Shown here: one piece after another, positions 1-6,515 of the stretch
How the letters are laid out: the number at the start of each line of letters is the position of its first letter
Numbering within the stretch: the stretch's first letter is position 1
NCBI GenBank assembly: GCA_043818095.1
Contig: JBDRGD010000040.1
Coordinates: 1-7,406, forward strand
DNA length: 7,406 nt
Direction: 5' to 3'
From: JBDRGD01 sp043818095
GTDB taxonomy: Bacteria; Chloroflexota; Dehalococcoidia; Dehalococcoidales; RBG-16-60-22
Made by a program: the position numbers and the translations under genes
The notes under the pieces: generated by a model
The model's input: only the letters and a program-made list of their open reading frames with translations
Told to the model about the DNA's origin: nothing
The model's database searches: none

Positions 1-1109
1 TCGAGGACGGTAAGGTGGAGGTCATCGGGAAGGACGTAAAGGACATCGAGGCCGGCACCCGGCTGCCCTTCGCCATCACGGTCGCGGTCGCCGGACGCGA
101 GATGCAGGACGACTTCGAGCCCATCCTGGAGCGCCAGATTCACCACCTCATCAACTACGCCCAGGGCGTGATGCACATCGGGCAGCGCGATATCGCCTGG
201 CTGCGCATCAGCAAGCAGGCGGTGGAGAAAGGCTTTACGCTGGAGGACATCGGCAAGCTGCTCCACGCCAAGCTGCACCAGGACTTCGGCCGTATCTTCG
301 ATAAACTCCAGGTCAAGCTCTACACCGACGAAGCCAAGGTAAAGGAAATCCAGGAGAAAGCCCGCGAGGTCTACCATCACCGTGACGCCCGCATCGAGGG
401 CATGACCGACGAGACCACGGAGACCTACTACTCCTGCACGCTGTGCCAGTCCTTCGCGCCCAGCCATGTCTGCGTCATCAGCCCGGAACGCACCGGCCTC
501 TGCGGTTCCTACAACTGGATGGACTGCAAAGCGGCTTACGAAATCAACCCCACCGGCCCCAACCAACCCGTTCCCAAGGGCGAGGTCATCGACCAGAAGC
601 TGGGGCAGTGGAAGGGCGTCAACGAGTTCGTCACGAAGGCCTCCCGCGGCAAGATTGACCACTATAACTTCTACAGCATCGTCAACGACCCCATGACCAC
701 CTGCGGCTGCTGTGAAGCGATTGCCGCCGTGCTTCCCGGGTGCAACGGCGTGATGACCGTCAACCGCGACTACACCGGCGAGACCCCCTGTGGTATGAAG
801 TTCACCACCCTGGCCGGCACCATCGGCGGCGGCCTGAGCACCCCCGGCTTCGTGGGGCACGGTAAATACAACGTCACCCAGCGCAAGTTTCTCGCCGGCG
901 ACGGCGGTATCCTGCGCATGGTCTGGATGCCCAAGATACTCAAGGAAGAAATCGGCGAGCGCTTTACGAAACGCGCCGCGGAGATGGGCGTCCCCGACCT
1001 CCTGGACCGCATCGCCGATGAGACCGTGGGCATGACGGAGGAGGAGATTCTCCCCTTCCTCCAGAAGAAAGACCACCCCGCCCTGAAGATGGACCCGATA
1101 CTGGGCTAA
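1..1109 (+). CDS. acsB: Acetyl-CoA synthase catalytic subunit (CODH/ACS), 3' part
   Basis: This is the C-terminal half of acetyl-CoA synthase, which condenses a corrinoid-bound methyl group, CO and CoA into acetyl-CoA at the nickel-containing A cluster. The frame is open to the left edge (first full codon at base 3), so the GTG at 15 is not the true start. All A-cluster ligands are present: codons at 435, 444, 471 and 501 give C-x2-C-x8-C-x9-C, and the CGC motif (Cys-Gly-Cys) lies at 702-710. The spacings match Moorella thermoacetica Cys506/509/518/528/595/597 as I recall them. Using that offset, the window begins near residue 362 of a 729-residue protein and ends exactly at the expected C terminus, so the missing part is the N-terminal CODH-contacting and ferredoxin-like region. 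The residue after CGC is Cys (711-713). The gene ends with TAA 15 bases before acsC, suggesting a shared transcript. Family assignment is very secure. Confidence 0.96.
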   Translation, partial: EDGKVEVIGKDVKDIEAGTRLPFAITVAVAGREMQDDFEPILERQIHHLINYAQGVMHIGQRDIAWLRISKQAVEKGFTLEDIGKLLHAKLHQDFGRIFDKLQVKLYTDEAKVKEIQEKAREVYHHRDARIEGMTDETTETYYSCTLCQSFAPSHVCVISPERTGLCGSYNWMDCKAAYEINPTGPNQPVPKGEVIDQKLGQWKGVNEFVTKASRGKIDHYNFYSIVNDPMTTCGCCEAIAAVLPGCNGVMTVNRDYTGETPCGMKFTTLAGTIGGGLSTPGFVGHGKYNVTQRKFLAGDGGILRMVWMPKILKEEIGERFTKRAAEMGVPDLLDRIADETVGMTEEEILPFLQKKDHPALKMDPILG

Positions 1110-1110
1110 G

Positions 1111-1117
1111 AAAGGAG
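1111..1117 (+). promoter_or_regulatory. Ribosome binding site of acsC
   Basis: AAAGGAG lies seven bases before the ATG at 1125 and fixes that start. It sits directly after the acsB stop codon, as expected in a tightly packed operon. Confidence 0.8.
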
Positions 1118-1124
1118 TTCTGAG

Positions 1125-2468
1125 ATGGCACTTACGGGAATAGAGATCTTTAAGCTACTGCCTAAGACCAACTGCGGCGACTGCGGCGTGCCCACCTGCC
1201 TGGCTTTCGCCATGAGCCTGGCGGCAGGGAAAGCGGAACTGAGCAAGTGCCCCCACGTCTCCGACGAGGCAAAGGCAAAACTCTCCGAGGCCTCCGCCCC
1301 ACCCATCCTGCCGCTGACCATCGGCAAGGGCGACAAAGCCCTCAAGGTAGGCAGCGAGACCGTCATGTTCCGCCACGAGAAACGATTCGAGAACCCGCCC
1401 GGCATCGCCATCCTCATCAGCGACAAGATGGACGACGCCGAAGTTGGCAAGCGCCTGGAGAAGTGCCAGAACCTGGCCTACGAGCGGGTGGGTCTTACCC
1501 TGCGCGCGGAACTGGTAGCACTGAAGTGCGAGTCCGGTGACGCCGCCAAGTTTACCGCCCTGGTCAACAAGGTCAAGGACAAGGGTCCGGGCATCATCCT
1601 CATCAGCGACAACCCGGACGTCCTCGCGGCCGGCGCTAAAGCCTGCGCGGACCAGAAACCGCTGCTCTACGCCGCCACCAAGGACAACCTCGACAAGGTA
1701 GCGGAAATCGGCAAGGAGAACTCCTGCGCCATCGCCGCGAAAGCCGCCAGCCTGGACGAGCTTCCGGACCTGACGGACAAGCTGACCAAGGCCGGCGTGA
1801 AAGAAATCGCCATCGATTCCGGGGCGCGCACGATACGCCAGGCGTTCCAGGACCAGATTATCATCCGCGCCGCGGCGCTTAACAAGAAGTTCCGTCCCCT
1901 GGGCTTCCCCACTATCACCTTCCCCTGCGAGATGACCAAGGACCCGATGCAGGAAGCGCTGATTGCCGCCATGTTCATGGCAAAATACGGCGGCATCATC
2001 GTCCTTTCCGACTTCAAAGGCGAGGTCCTCTTCCCGCTGCTGGTGGCGCGGCTCAACATCTACACCGACCCGCAGCGCCCGCTGGCGACCACCCAGGGTA
2101 TCTACGAGATTAACAACCCGAAGGAAGACTCCCCGGTGCTGATTACCTCGAACTTCTCCCTGACCTACTTCATCGTCTCCGGCGAGGTGGAAAACAGCAA
2201 GGTCCCGGCCTTTCTCCTCGTCAAGGACACCGAGGGGCTCTCCGTGATGACCGCCTGGGCGGCGGGCAAGTTCTCCGCGGACATCATCGGGCCCTTCGTC
2301 AAGAAGAGCGGCATCGCCGACAAGGTGAAGCACCACAAGCTGATTATCCCGGGGTATATCGCCGCGGAGAGCGGCGGCCTGGAAGAGGAGCTGCCCGACT
2401 GGGAAATCATGGTAGGCCCCCGGGAAGCGGCCCACCTCACGCCTTTTCTCAAGGACTTTAAAGCTTAA
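1125..2468 (+). CDS. acsC: Corrinoid iron-sulfur protein, large (gamma) subunit
   Basis: AcsC with AcsD forms the corrinoid iron-sulfur protein that carries the methyl group from methyl-THF (via AcsE) to the A cluster of acetyl-CoA synthase. The 447-residue length is that of characterised AcsC proteins (about 446). The N-terminal domain has the [4Fe-4S] ligands Cys17, Cys20, Cys25 and Cys42 (motif TNCGDCGVPTC, then SKCP), the cluster that reductively reactivates cob(II)alamin. The middle (about 90-320) fits the TIM-barrel domain. The C-terminal part (about 335-447) holds the cobalamin-binding region, including TSNFSLTYF near 341-349 and IIPGYIAAESGG near 407-418. The start is set by a good ribosome binding site and by the family N terminus. 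It lies between acsB and acsE; the gene for its partner AcsD is not in the window. Cytoplasmic; no signal peptide or membrane segment is seen. Confidence 0.96.
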   Translation: MALTGIEIFKLLPKTNCGDCGVPTCLAFAMSLAAGKAELSKCPHVSDEAKAKLSEASAPPILPLTIGKGDKALKVGSETVMFRHEKRFENPPGIAILISDKMDDAEVGKRLEKCQNLAYERVGLTLRAELVALKCESGDAAKFTALVNKVKDKGPGIILISDNPDVLAAGAKACADQKPLLYAATKDNLDKVAEIGKENSCAIAAKAASLDELPDLTDKLTKAGVKEIAIDSGARTIRQAFQDQIIIRAAALNKKFRPLGFPTITFPCEMTKDPMQEALIAAMFMAKYGGIIVLSDFKGEVLFPLLVARLNIYTDPQRPLATTQGIYEINNPKEDSPVLITSNFSLTYFIVSGEVENSKVPAFLLVKDTEGLSVMTAWAAGKFSADIIGPFVKKSGIADKVKHHKLIIPGYIAAESGGLEEELPDWEIMVGPREAAHLTPFLKDFKA

Positions 2469-2475
2469 TGTAAAC

Positions 2476-2482
2476 AAGGAGG
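2476..2482 (+). promoter_or_regulatory. Ribosome binding site of acsE
   Basis: AAGGAGG is a near-perfect anti-16S match placed only four bases before the ATG at 2487. It is the strongest such site in the window, though its spacing is on the short side. It confirms the start, which also agrees with the family N terminus. Confidence 0.8.
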
Positions 2483-2486
2483 CAAG

Positions 2487-3365
2487 ATGATCCTCATCGG
2501 TGAGAACCTGAACGTCATCTCCCAGACGCTGGGGCCGGCGCTCAAGGACAGAAACGCGGGACCCATCCAGGAGATGGCGAAGGCGGAAACACAGGCGAAC
2601 ATCGACTACATCGACCTCAATATCGGGCCGGCGCGCCGGGGCGGCGAAGAACTGATGCCCTGGGTGGTGGAAACCGTGCAGGCGGTGACCGATAAGCCGC
2701 TGTCCCTGGACACCACCAACCAGTCCGCGATGGAAGCGGGGCTGAAGGTCTACAAGGGACAGGCTCTTATCAACTCCGTCTCCCTGCAGACGGACCGCAT
2801 TGACCGGGGGCTGGAGCTCGCCCAGAAGTACAACGCGAACTTCATCGCGCTGCTCTGGAGCAATGACGGCATGCCCCGTGACGCTAACGAGCGGGCGATG
2901 CACACCGTGGACTTCGTCTACAAAGCCAACGCGGCGGGCATCCCCAATGAGCGCATCTGGGTCGACCCCATCATCAGCCCCGTCTGCGTGGAAATCAACC
3001 AGGTCAAGGCGGGTGTGGAGTTCATGGGTATGCTCCAGGATATCGCCCCGGGCTGCAAGTCCACCGTGGGGCTCTCCAACATCTCCAACGGCGCCCCCGG
3101 AGACCTGCGGCACTGGCTGAACCGTACCTACATGGTGATGCTCATGAAGCACGGCCTGCACTCCGGCATCGTCGACGCTTTTGATAAAGACCTGGTGCAG
3201 ATTGCCCGCGGCAAGAGGCCGGACATCGTCGACCTGATAAACAAGATGGTGGACGGGAACCGACCGGACATCAACACTCTTTCCGATGAATTGAAGAAAT
3301 ACGCTAAGACGGTCAGGGTCCTCCTCGGCGAGTCCCTGTATTCCGATTCCTGGCTGGAAATCTAG
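2487..3365 (+). CDS. acsE: Methyltetrahydrofolate:corrinoid iron-sulfur protein methyltransferase
   Basis: AcsE transfers the N5-methyl group of methyl-THF to the cob(I)amide of AcsCD, linking the methyl and carbonyl branches of the Wood-Ljungdahl pathway. The protein is a pterin-binding (DHPS-like) TIM barrel. Recalled Moorella MeTr landmarks are found in register: GEN at the N terminus, DLNIGP at 43-48, Asp75 in LDTTN, Asn96 in INSVS, Asp160 in VDPII, and Asn198 in VGLSNIS, equivalent to Moorella Asn199, which helps protonate or activate the pterin N5. At 292 residues it is about 30 longer than the 262-residue Moorella enzyme. The extra length lies near residues 242-273, between DKDLVQIA and the C-terminal VRVLLGESLYSDS, and is charged and probably helical. 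It follows acsC by 18 bases. A generic methyl-THF methyltransferase of another corrinoid system is possible by sequence, but the neighbours make AcsE much more likely. Confidence 0.93.
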   Translation: MILIGENLNVISQTLGPALKDRNAGPIQEMAKAETQANIDYIDLNIGPARRGGEELMPWVVETVQAVTDKPLSLDTTNQSAMEAGLKVYKGQALINSVSLQTDRIDRGLELAQKYNANFIALLWSNDGMPRDANERAMHTVDFVYKANAAGIPNERIWVDPIISPVCVEINQVKAGVEFMGMLQDIAPGCKSTVGLSNISNGAPGDLRHWLNRTYMVMLMKHGLHSGIVDAFDKDLVQIARGKRPDIVDLINKMVDGNRPDINTLSDELKKYAKTVRVLLGESLYSDSWLEI

Positions 3366-3422
3366 TCGCTCCGCCGGGAAAGACCGGGGAAATACGGCCT
3401 GCCGGAGCGCGATAACTGGTAA
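3366..3422 (+). other. Intergenic spacer with a GC-rich hairpin
   Basis: This 57-base gap is the longest non-coding stretch in the window. CGCTCCG (3367-3373) pairs perfectly with CGGAGCG (3403-3409) across a 29-base loop. Inside the loop CCGG (3374-3377) can pair with CCGG (3384-3387) around GAAAGA. No T-run follows, so it does not look like an intrinsic terminator. It could be an RNA processing or stability element separating the acs genes from the following ones, or chance pairing in GC-rich DNA. Confidence 0.35.
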
Positions 3423-4103
3423 ATGAAGAAGCAGCTGGCACTGCCCGATAAGAAATACGAATACGGCTACGACCTGGCCTACGAGCTTGCCCGGAAAGAG
3501 CTGGGCGGGCTCCGTAACGTAGCACAGCAGTGCCAGCGCAGCGGGGCGCATTGCAGAGAGGGACACGTCTCCCTGACCTACCTGGACCGCCCCTGCCGGA
3601 TTCACCTGTCCGATGCCGACGTCACCCCCGAGGACGGCGGCCCGGACCTGCCCGTCAAGGAAAAGCTTCTCGTCCTGCACTACTTCCTCCAGGCCAAAGG
3701 GACGCCCCCCGCCGGCAAGGCGGTAACCTACCAGGAACTCAAGGAAGGGGTCAACTATTTCCCCATCTTTTACCAGCGGGCCATCAAGCCCCTGGTCGAC
3801 TTTTTCGGCAGCCGGCCGGAACAGCTGCTGACCACCGCCCGGGAGCTCGGCGGCACCCCCGCGGAATACGGCGATGCCTCCGTGAAGCTGCAGCCGTTTC
3901 CCAACGTGCCCGTCACCCTGGTATTATGGCGGGGCGACAGCGAGTTTCCCCCGGAAGGCAGCATCATGTTCGACGCCAGCGTCGCCGACTATCTGACGAA
4001 CGACGACATTCATAATTTATGCGAGACCATTGCCTGGAAACTGGTCAAATTACTGAAAGCGGGAGGTGGTCACCCTGGCAAAAGACACGTTGACAAAAGC
4101 TGA
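3423..4103 (+). CDS. DUF3786 family protein, function unknown
   Basis: I recognise this 226-residue protein as DUF3786, a family often found in acetogens, methanogens, sulfate reducers and Dehalococcoidia; no biochemical function is known to me. Family-like features in order are an N-terminal helix (YGYDLAYELARKEL, 15-28), a Cys-bearing stretch (Cys37, Cys44, Cys58), the LLVLHYFLQAKG segment (82-93), FPIFYQRAIKPLVDFFG (113-129), and the conserved FPNVPVTLVLW, GDSEFPPEG and IMFDASVADYL blocks (159-191). There is no signal peptide or membrane helix. The ATG at 3423 gives the expected family N terminus but has no good ribosome binding site at normal distance; the nearest GGAG (3404-3407) is 15 bases away and in the hairpin. 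Its last 38 bases overlap the nuoE-like gene, so it is probably translated from the same message. Position between acsE and the formate dehydrogenase genes suggests a role in corrinoid, folate or iron-sulfur C1 metabolism; this is inference only. Confidence 0.85.
   Translation: MKKQLALPDKKYEYGYDLAYELARKELGGLRNVAQQCQRSGAHCREGHVSLTYLDRPCRIHLSDADVTPEDGGPDLPVKEKLLVLHYFLQAKGTPPAGKAVTYQELKEGVNYFPIFYQRAIKPLVDFFGSRPEQLLTTARELGGTPAEYGDASVKLQPFPNVPVTLVLWRGDSEFPPEGSIMFDASVADYLTNDDIHNLCETIAWKLVKLLKAGGGHPGKRHVDKS
4061..4066 (+). promoter_or_regulatory. Candidate ribosome binding site of the nuoE-like gene
   Basis: GGGAGG lies inside the end of the DUF3786 gene. It is too close to serve the GTG at 4066, whose first base it includes, but is eight bases before an in-frame CTG at 4075 that would encode a protein beginning M-A-K-D. 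It is the only good site nearby and so bears on the choice of start. Confidence 0.5.
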
Positions 4104-4554
4104 CGTAAAAGACAAACTGGCGGAAATCTTTACCCGTTATCAGGGGCTGAGCCAGGAGCTTATCCCCATCCTCCAGGAGACCCAGGTGCAGTTCCGCTAC
4201 CTGCCGGCGGCGGCCATGCAGGAAATCTCCCGCTTCCTTAAGGTGCCGGATAGCACCGTTTACGGCGTGAGCACCTTCTACGCCCAGTTCAAGCTCACCC
4301 CGCTGGGAAGAAAGATTGTCCGTGTCTGCCGCGGTACCGCCTGCCACGTGCGCGGCAGCGGCAAGGTGCTGGAAGAGGTAGAGAAGAAGCTGGGTATCAA
4401 GGCCGGCGAGACCTCGGAAGACCTGGAGTGGACGCTGGAGACTATCGCCTGCTTCGGCTCCTGCGCCCTGGCGCCGGTGATGGTAGTGGATGATGACGTT
4501 CACGGGCGCATGACCACCAGCCGGGTAAAAGAAATCCTGGCCGCTACGGACTAG
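4066..4554 (+). CDS. nuoE: NuoE/HydC-like [2Fe-2S] subunit (24 kDa type)
   Basis: This is the small thioredoxin-like ferredoxin subunit of NAD(P)-linked formate dehydrogenases, [FeFe] hydrogenases and complex I, passing electrons to or from the NuoF-type flavoprotein. It is 162 residues from GTG 4066, the usual family length. The N-terminal helical part is followed by LPAAAMQEISRFL (46-58) and STVYGVSTFYAQF (63-75), typical of the family. The [2Fe-2S] ligands are Cys88 and Cys93 (CRGTAC) and Cys129 and Cys133 (CFGSC), the classical C-x4-C and C-x3-C pattern. The start is uncertain: GTG 4066 overlaps the upstream gene by 38 bases and lacks a usable ribosome binding site, CTG 4075 is ideally spaced from GGGAGG, and TTG 4090 is a third option. 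All keep the whole domain. The nuoF-like partner follows after 17 bases. It belongs with the formate dehydrogenase, not a full complex I, judging from the next two genes. Confidence 0.92.
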   Translation: MVTLAKDTLTKADVKDKLAEIFTRYQGLSQELIPILQETQVQFRYLPAAAMQEISRFLKVPDSTVYGVSTFYAQFKLTPLGRKIVRVCRGTACHVRGSGKVLEEVEKKLGIKAGETSEDLEWTLETIACFGSCALAPVMVVDDDVHGRMTTSRVKEILAATD

Positions 4555-4556
4555 CT

Positions 4557-4563
4557 AAAGGGG
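4557..4563 (+). promoter_or_regulatory. Ribosome binding site of the nuoF-like gene
   Basis: AAAGGGG lies eight bases before GTG 4572. An ATG at 4567 is at a shorter distance from the same site but reads only Met-Lys-stop, so the GTG must be the productive start. Confidence 0.65.
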
Positions 4564-4571
4564 TAAATGAA

Positions 4572-6512
4572 GTGAATTTCGCCGAGATTCAGAAGAAGGC
4601 CAAGGCAGACTGGGAAGCCCGGGAGAAAAGCTCCCGCGTCAACATCATCGTGGGCACCGCCACCTGCGGCCGTGCCGCGGGGGCGCTCGCGACGATTGCC
4701 AGCATCAAGGCGGCCCTGTCCCGGCACAACGTTACCGCCGATATCACCCACGTCGGCTGCATCGGCATCTGCTACATCGAGCCGCTGGTGGACATCGTCA
4801 AGCCGGGAAAACCGCGCATCAGCTATGGCAATGTCACCCCCAAGATTGGCGCGCAGCTCGTCGAGGACTATATCGTCAAGGACAACCCCCGCCCCGACCT
4901 GGCGCTGGGCTACATGGGCGAAGGCTCCGTCGAGGGCATCCCCAACTTCTGGGAGCTGCCCATGCTGAAACCCCAGGTGCGCATCGCCCTGCGTAACTGT
5001 GGCATCATCGACCCCGAGAGAATCGACGATTATATCGCCCGGGACGGCTATACCGGCATCGTGAAAGCCCTGGAGATGGAACCGCAGGCGGTTATCGATG
5101 AAATCAAGAAGTCCGGTCTCCGCGGGCGCGGCGGCGCGGGCTTTCCCACGGGGATGAAGTGGCAGTTCTGCCATGGCGCCGCCGGCAACCAGAAATACAT
5201 CATCTGCAACGCTGACGAGGGCGACCCCGGCGCGTTCATGAACCGCTCCCTGCTGGAGAGCGACCCCCATTCCGTGCTGGAAGGGATGCTCATCGGGGCT
5301 TACGCCATGGGCGCCAGCGAGGGCTATCTCTACTGCCGCGCCGAATACCCCCTCGCCATCAAGCGCCTGGGGCTGGCGCTGCAGCAGATGGAAGCCTACG
5401 GGCTTATCGGCGAGCACATCCTCGGGGCCGATTTCAACTTTCATTTACACATCAAGGAAGGCGCCGGTGCCTTCGTCTGCGGCGAGGAAACGGCGCTGAT
5501 TGCCTCGATTGAAGGGCAGCGCGGCATGCCCCGCTCCCGCCCCCCCTTCCCGGCGCCGTCCGGACTCTGGGGTATGCCCACCAATATCAACAACGTGGAG
5601 ACCTGGGCGAACGCCGCCAATATCCTGCAGAACAGCGGCGAGTGGTACGCCCAGTACGGCACCGAGAAGAGCAAGGGCACGAAGACCTTCGCCCTGGCCG
5701 GCAAGATTAACCGCACCGGCCTTATCGAGGTGCCCATGGGGATTTCCCTGCGGGAAATCATCTTCGGCATCGGCGGCGGCATCCCCAACGAGCATGAGTT
5801 TAAAGCGGTACAGACCGGGGGGCCCTCCGGCGGCTGTCTGCCCGCCAGCATGCTGGACCTGCCCGTGGACTATGAGTCGCTCAACCAGGCGGGCGCCATC
5901 ATGGGCTCCGGCGGCATGGTCGTCATGGATGATGAGACCTGCATGGTGGACGTCGCCCGCTACTTCCTGACCTTCACCCAGTCCGAGTCCTGCGGCAAGT
6001 GCGTCCCCTGCCGCGTGGGCACCAAGCAGATGCTGGACATCCTGGAGCGCATCTGCCGCGGCGAGGGCGCTCCCGAGGACGTTACCCTGATTACCGAACT
6101 CTGCGGCTCCATTAAGGCCGGCTCGCTTTGCGGGCTGGGACAGACGGCGCCCAACCCGGTGCTGACCACCCACCGCTATTTCCCCGAGGAATACGTGGCC
6201 CATACCCGGGAACACCGGTGTCCCGCCATAGCCTGCACCAACCTGATTAACTTCTACATCCTGGCGAATAAGTGCCAGGGCTGCGGCATCTGCCTGCGGC
6301 AATGCCCCTCGGACGCCATCGTCGGGGACAAGCGGATGGTGCACGTCATCAACCAGGAAAAATGCATCAAGTGCGGCACCTGCCTGGAGGTCTGCCCGGA
6401 GCGTTTCGGCGCCGTGACGAAGGTCTCCGGCGAGAAAATCGAAGTGCCTGCGGAACCTATCCCGGTCACCGCCGGCAAACCCGCGGCCGCCGGGGCGGCG
6501 AAAGAAGAATAG
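4572..6512 (+). CDS. nuoF: NuoF/HydB-like NAD(P)-binding flavoprotein with extra Fe-S domains
   Basis: This 646-residue protein is the FMN- and NAD(P)H-binding diaphorase subunit of a soluble formate dehydrogenase or hydrogenase-type complex. Domain order: an N-terminal thioredoxin-like [2Fe-2S] domain (about 22-105; Cys32, Cys63, Cys67); the 51 kDa FMN/NADH domain with GRGGAGFPTG (185-194), NADEGDPGAF (213-222) and the GAGAFVCGEETAL block (297-309); an SLBB-like region (about 370-425); the [4Fe-4S] domain with Cys474, Cys477, Cys480 and Cys520; a CPAIAC element (550-555); two ferredoxin clusters (Cys568/571/574/578 and Cys598/601/604/608); and an Ala/Pro-rich tail. NuoF of complex I lacks the terminal additions, which characterise HydB, HylB and FdhB proteins of bifurcating or NAD(P)-linked enzymes. 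When aligned by eye to the NuoE motif, the first N-terminal cluster Cys is Val27. The start is GTG with AAAGGGG eight bases ahead. The fdhA gene begins three bases after its stop, so the two are probably translationally coupled. Confidence 0.93.
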   Translation: MNFAEIQKKAKADWEAREKSSRVNIIVGTATCGRAAGALATIASIKAALSRHNVTADITHVGCIGICYIEPLVDIVKPGKPRISYGNVTPKIGAQLVEDYIVKDNPRPDLALGYMGEGSVEGIPNFWELPMLKPQVRIALRNCGIIDPERIDDYIARDGYTGIVKALEMEPQAVIDEIKKSGLRGRGGAGFPTGMKWQFCHGAAGNQKYIICNADEGDPGAFMNRSLLESDPHSVLEGMLIGAYAMGASEGYLYCRAEYPLAIKRLGLALQQMEAYGLIGEHILGADFNFHLHIKEGAGAFVCGEETALIASIEGQRGMPRSRPPFPAPSGLWGMPTNINNVETWANAANILQNSGEWYAQYGTEKSKGTKTFALAGKINRTGLIEVPMGISLREIIFGIGGGIPNEHEFKAVQTGGPSGGCLPASMLDLPVDYESLNQAGAIMGSGGMVVMDDETCMVDVARYFLTFTQSESCGKCVPCRVGTKQMLDILERICRGEGAPEDVTLITELCGSIKAGSLCGLGQTAPNPVLTTHRYFPEEYVAHTREHRCPAIACTNLINFYILANKCQGCGICLRQCPSDAIVGDKRMVHVINQEKCIKCGTCLEVCPERFGAVTKVSGEKIEVPAEPIPVTAGKPAAAGAAKEE

Positions 6513-6515
6513 GCG

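Noticed and set aside
3367..3409. Hairpin after acsE as an intrinsic transcription terminator
   Set aside because: The loop is long (29 bases), the stem only seven pairs, and no T-run follows. The downstream genes fit the same pathway and strand.
1155..3680. An 841-residue open frame on the minus strand across acsC, acsE and part of DUF3786
   Set aside because: It lies opposite three well-identified genes, has a low-complexity composition rich in Gly, Val, His, Asp and Leu, shows no family I recognise, and is explained by the C/G-rich third codon positions of the plus strand.
4551..5444. A 297-residue open frame on the minus strand opposite the nuoF-like gene
   Set aside because: It is antisense to the conserved 2Fe-2S and FMN domains, has no recognisable product and no supporting start signal.
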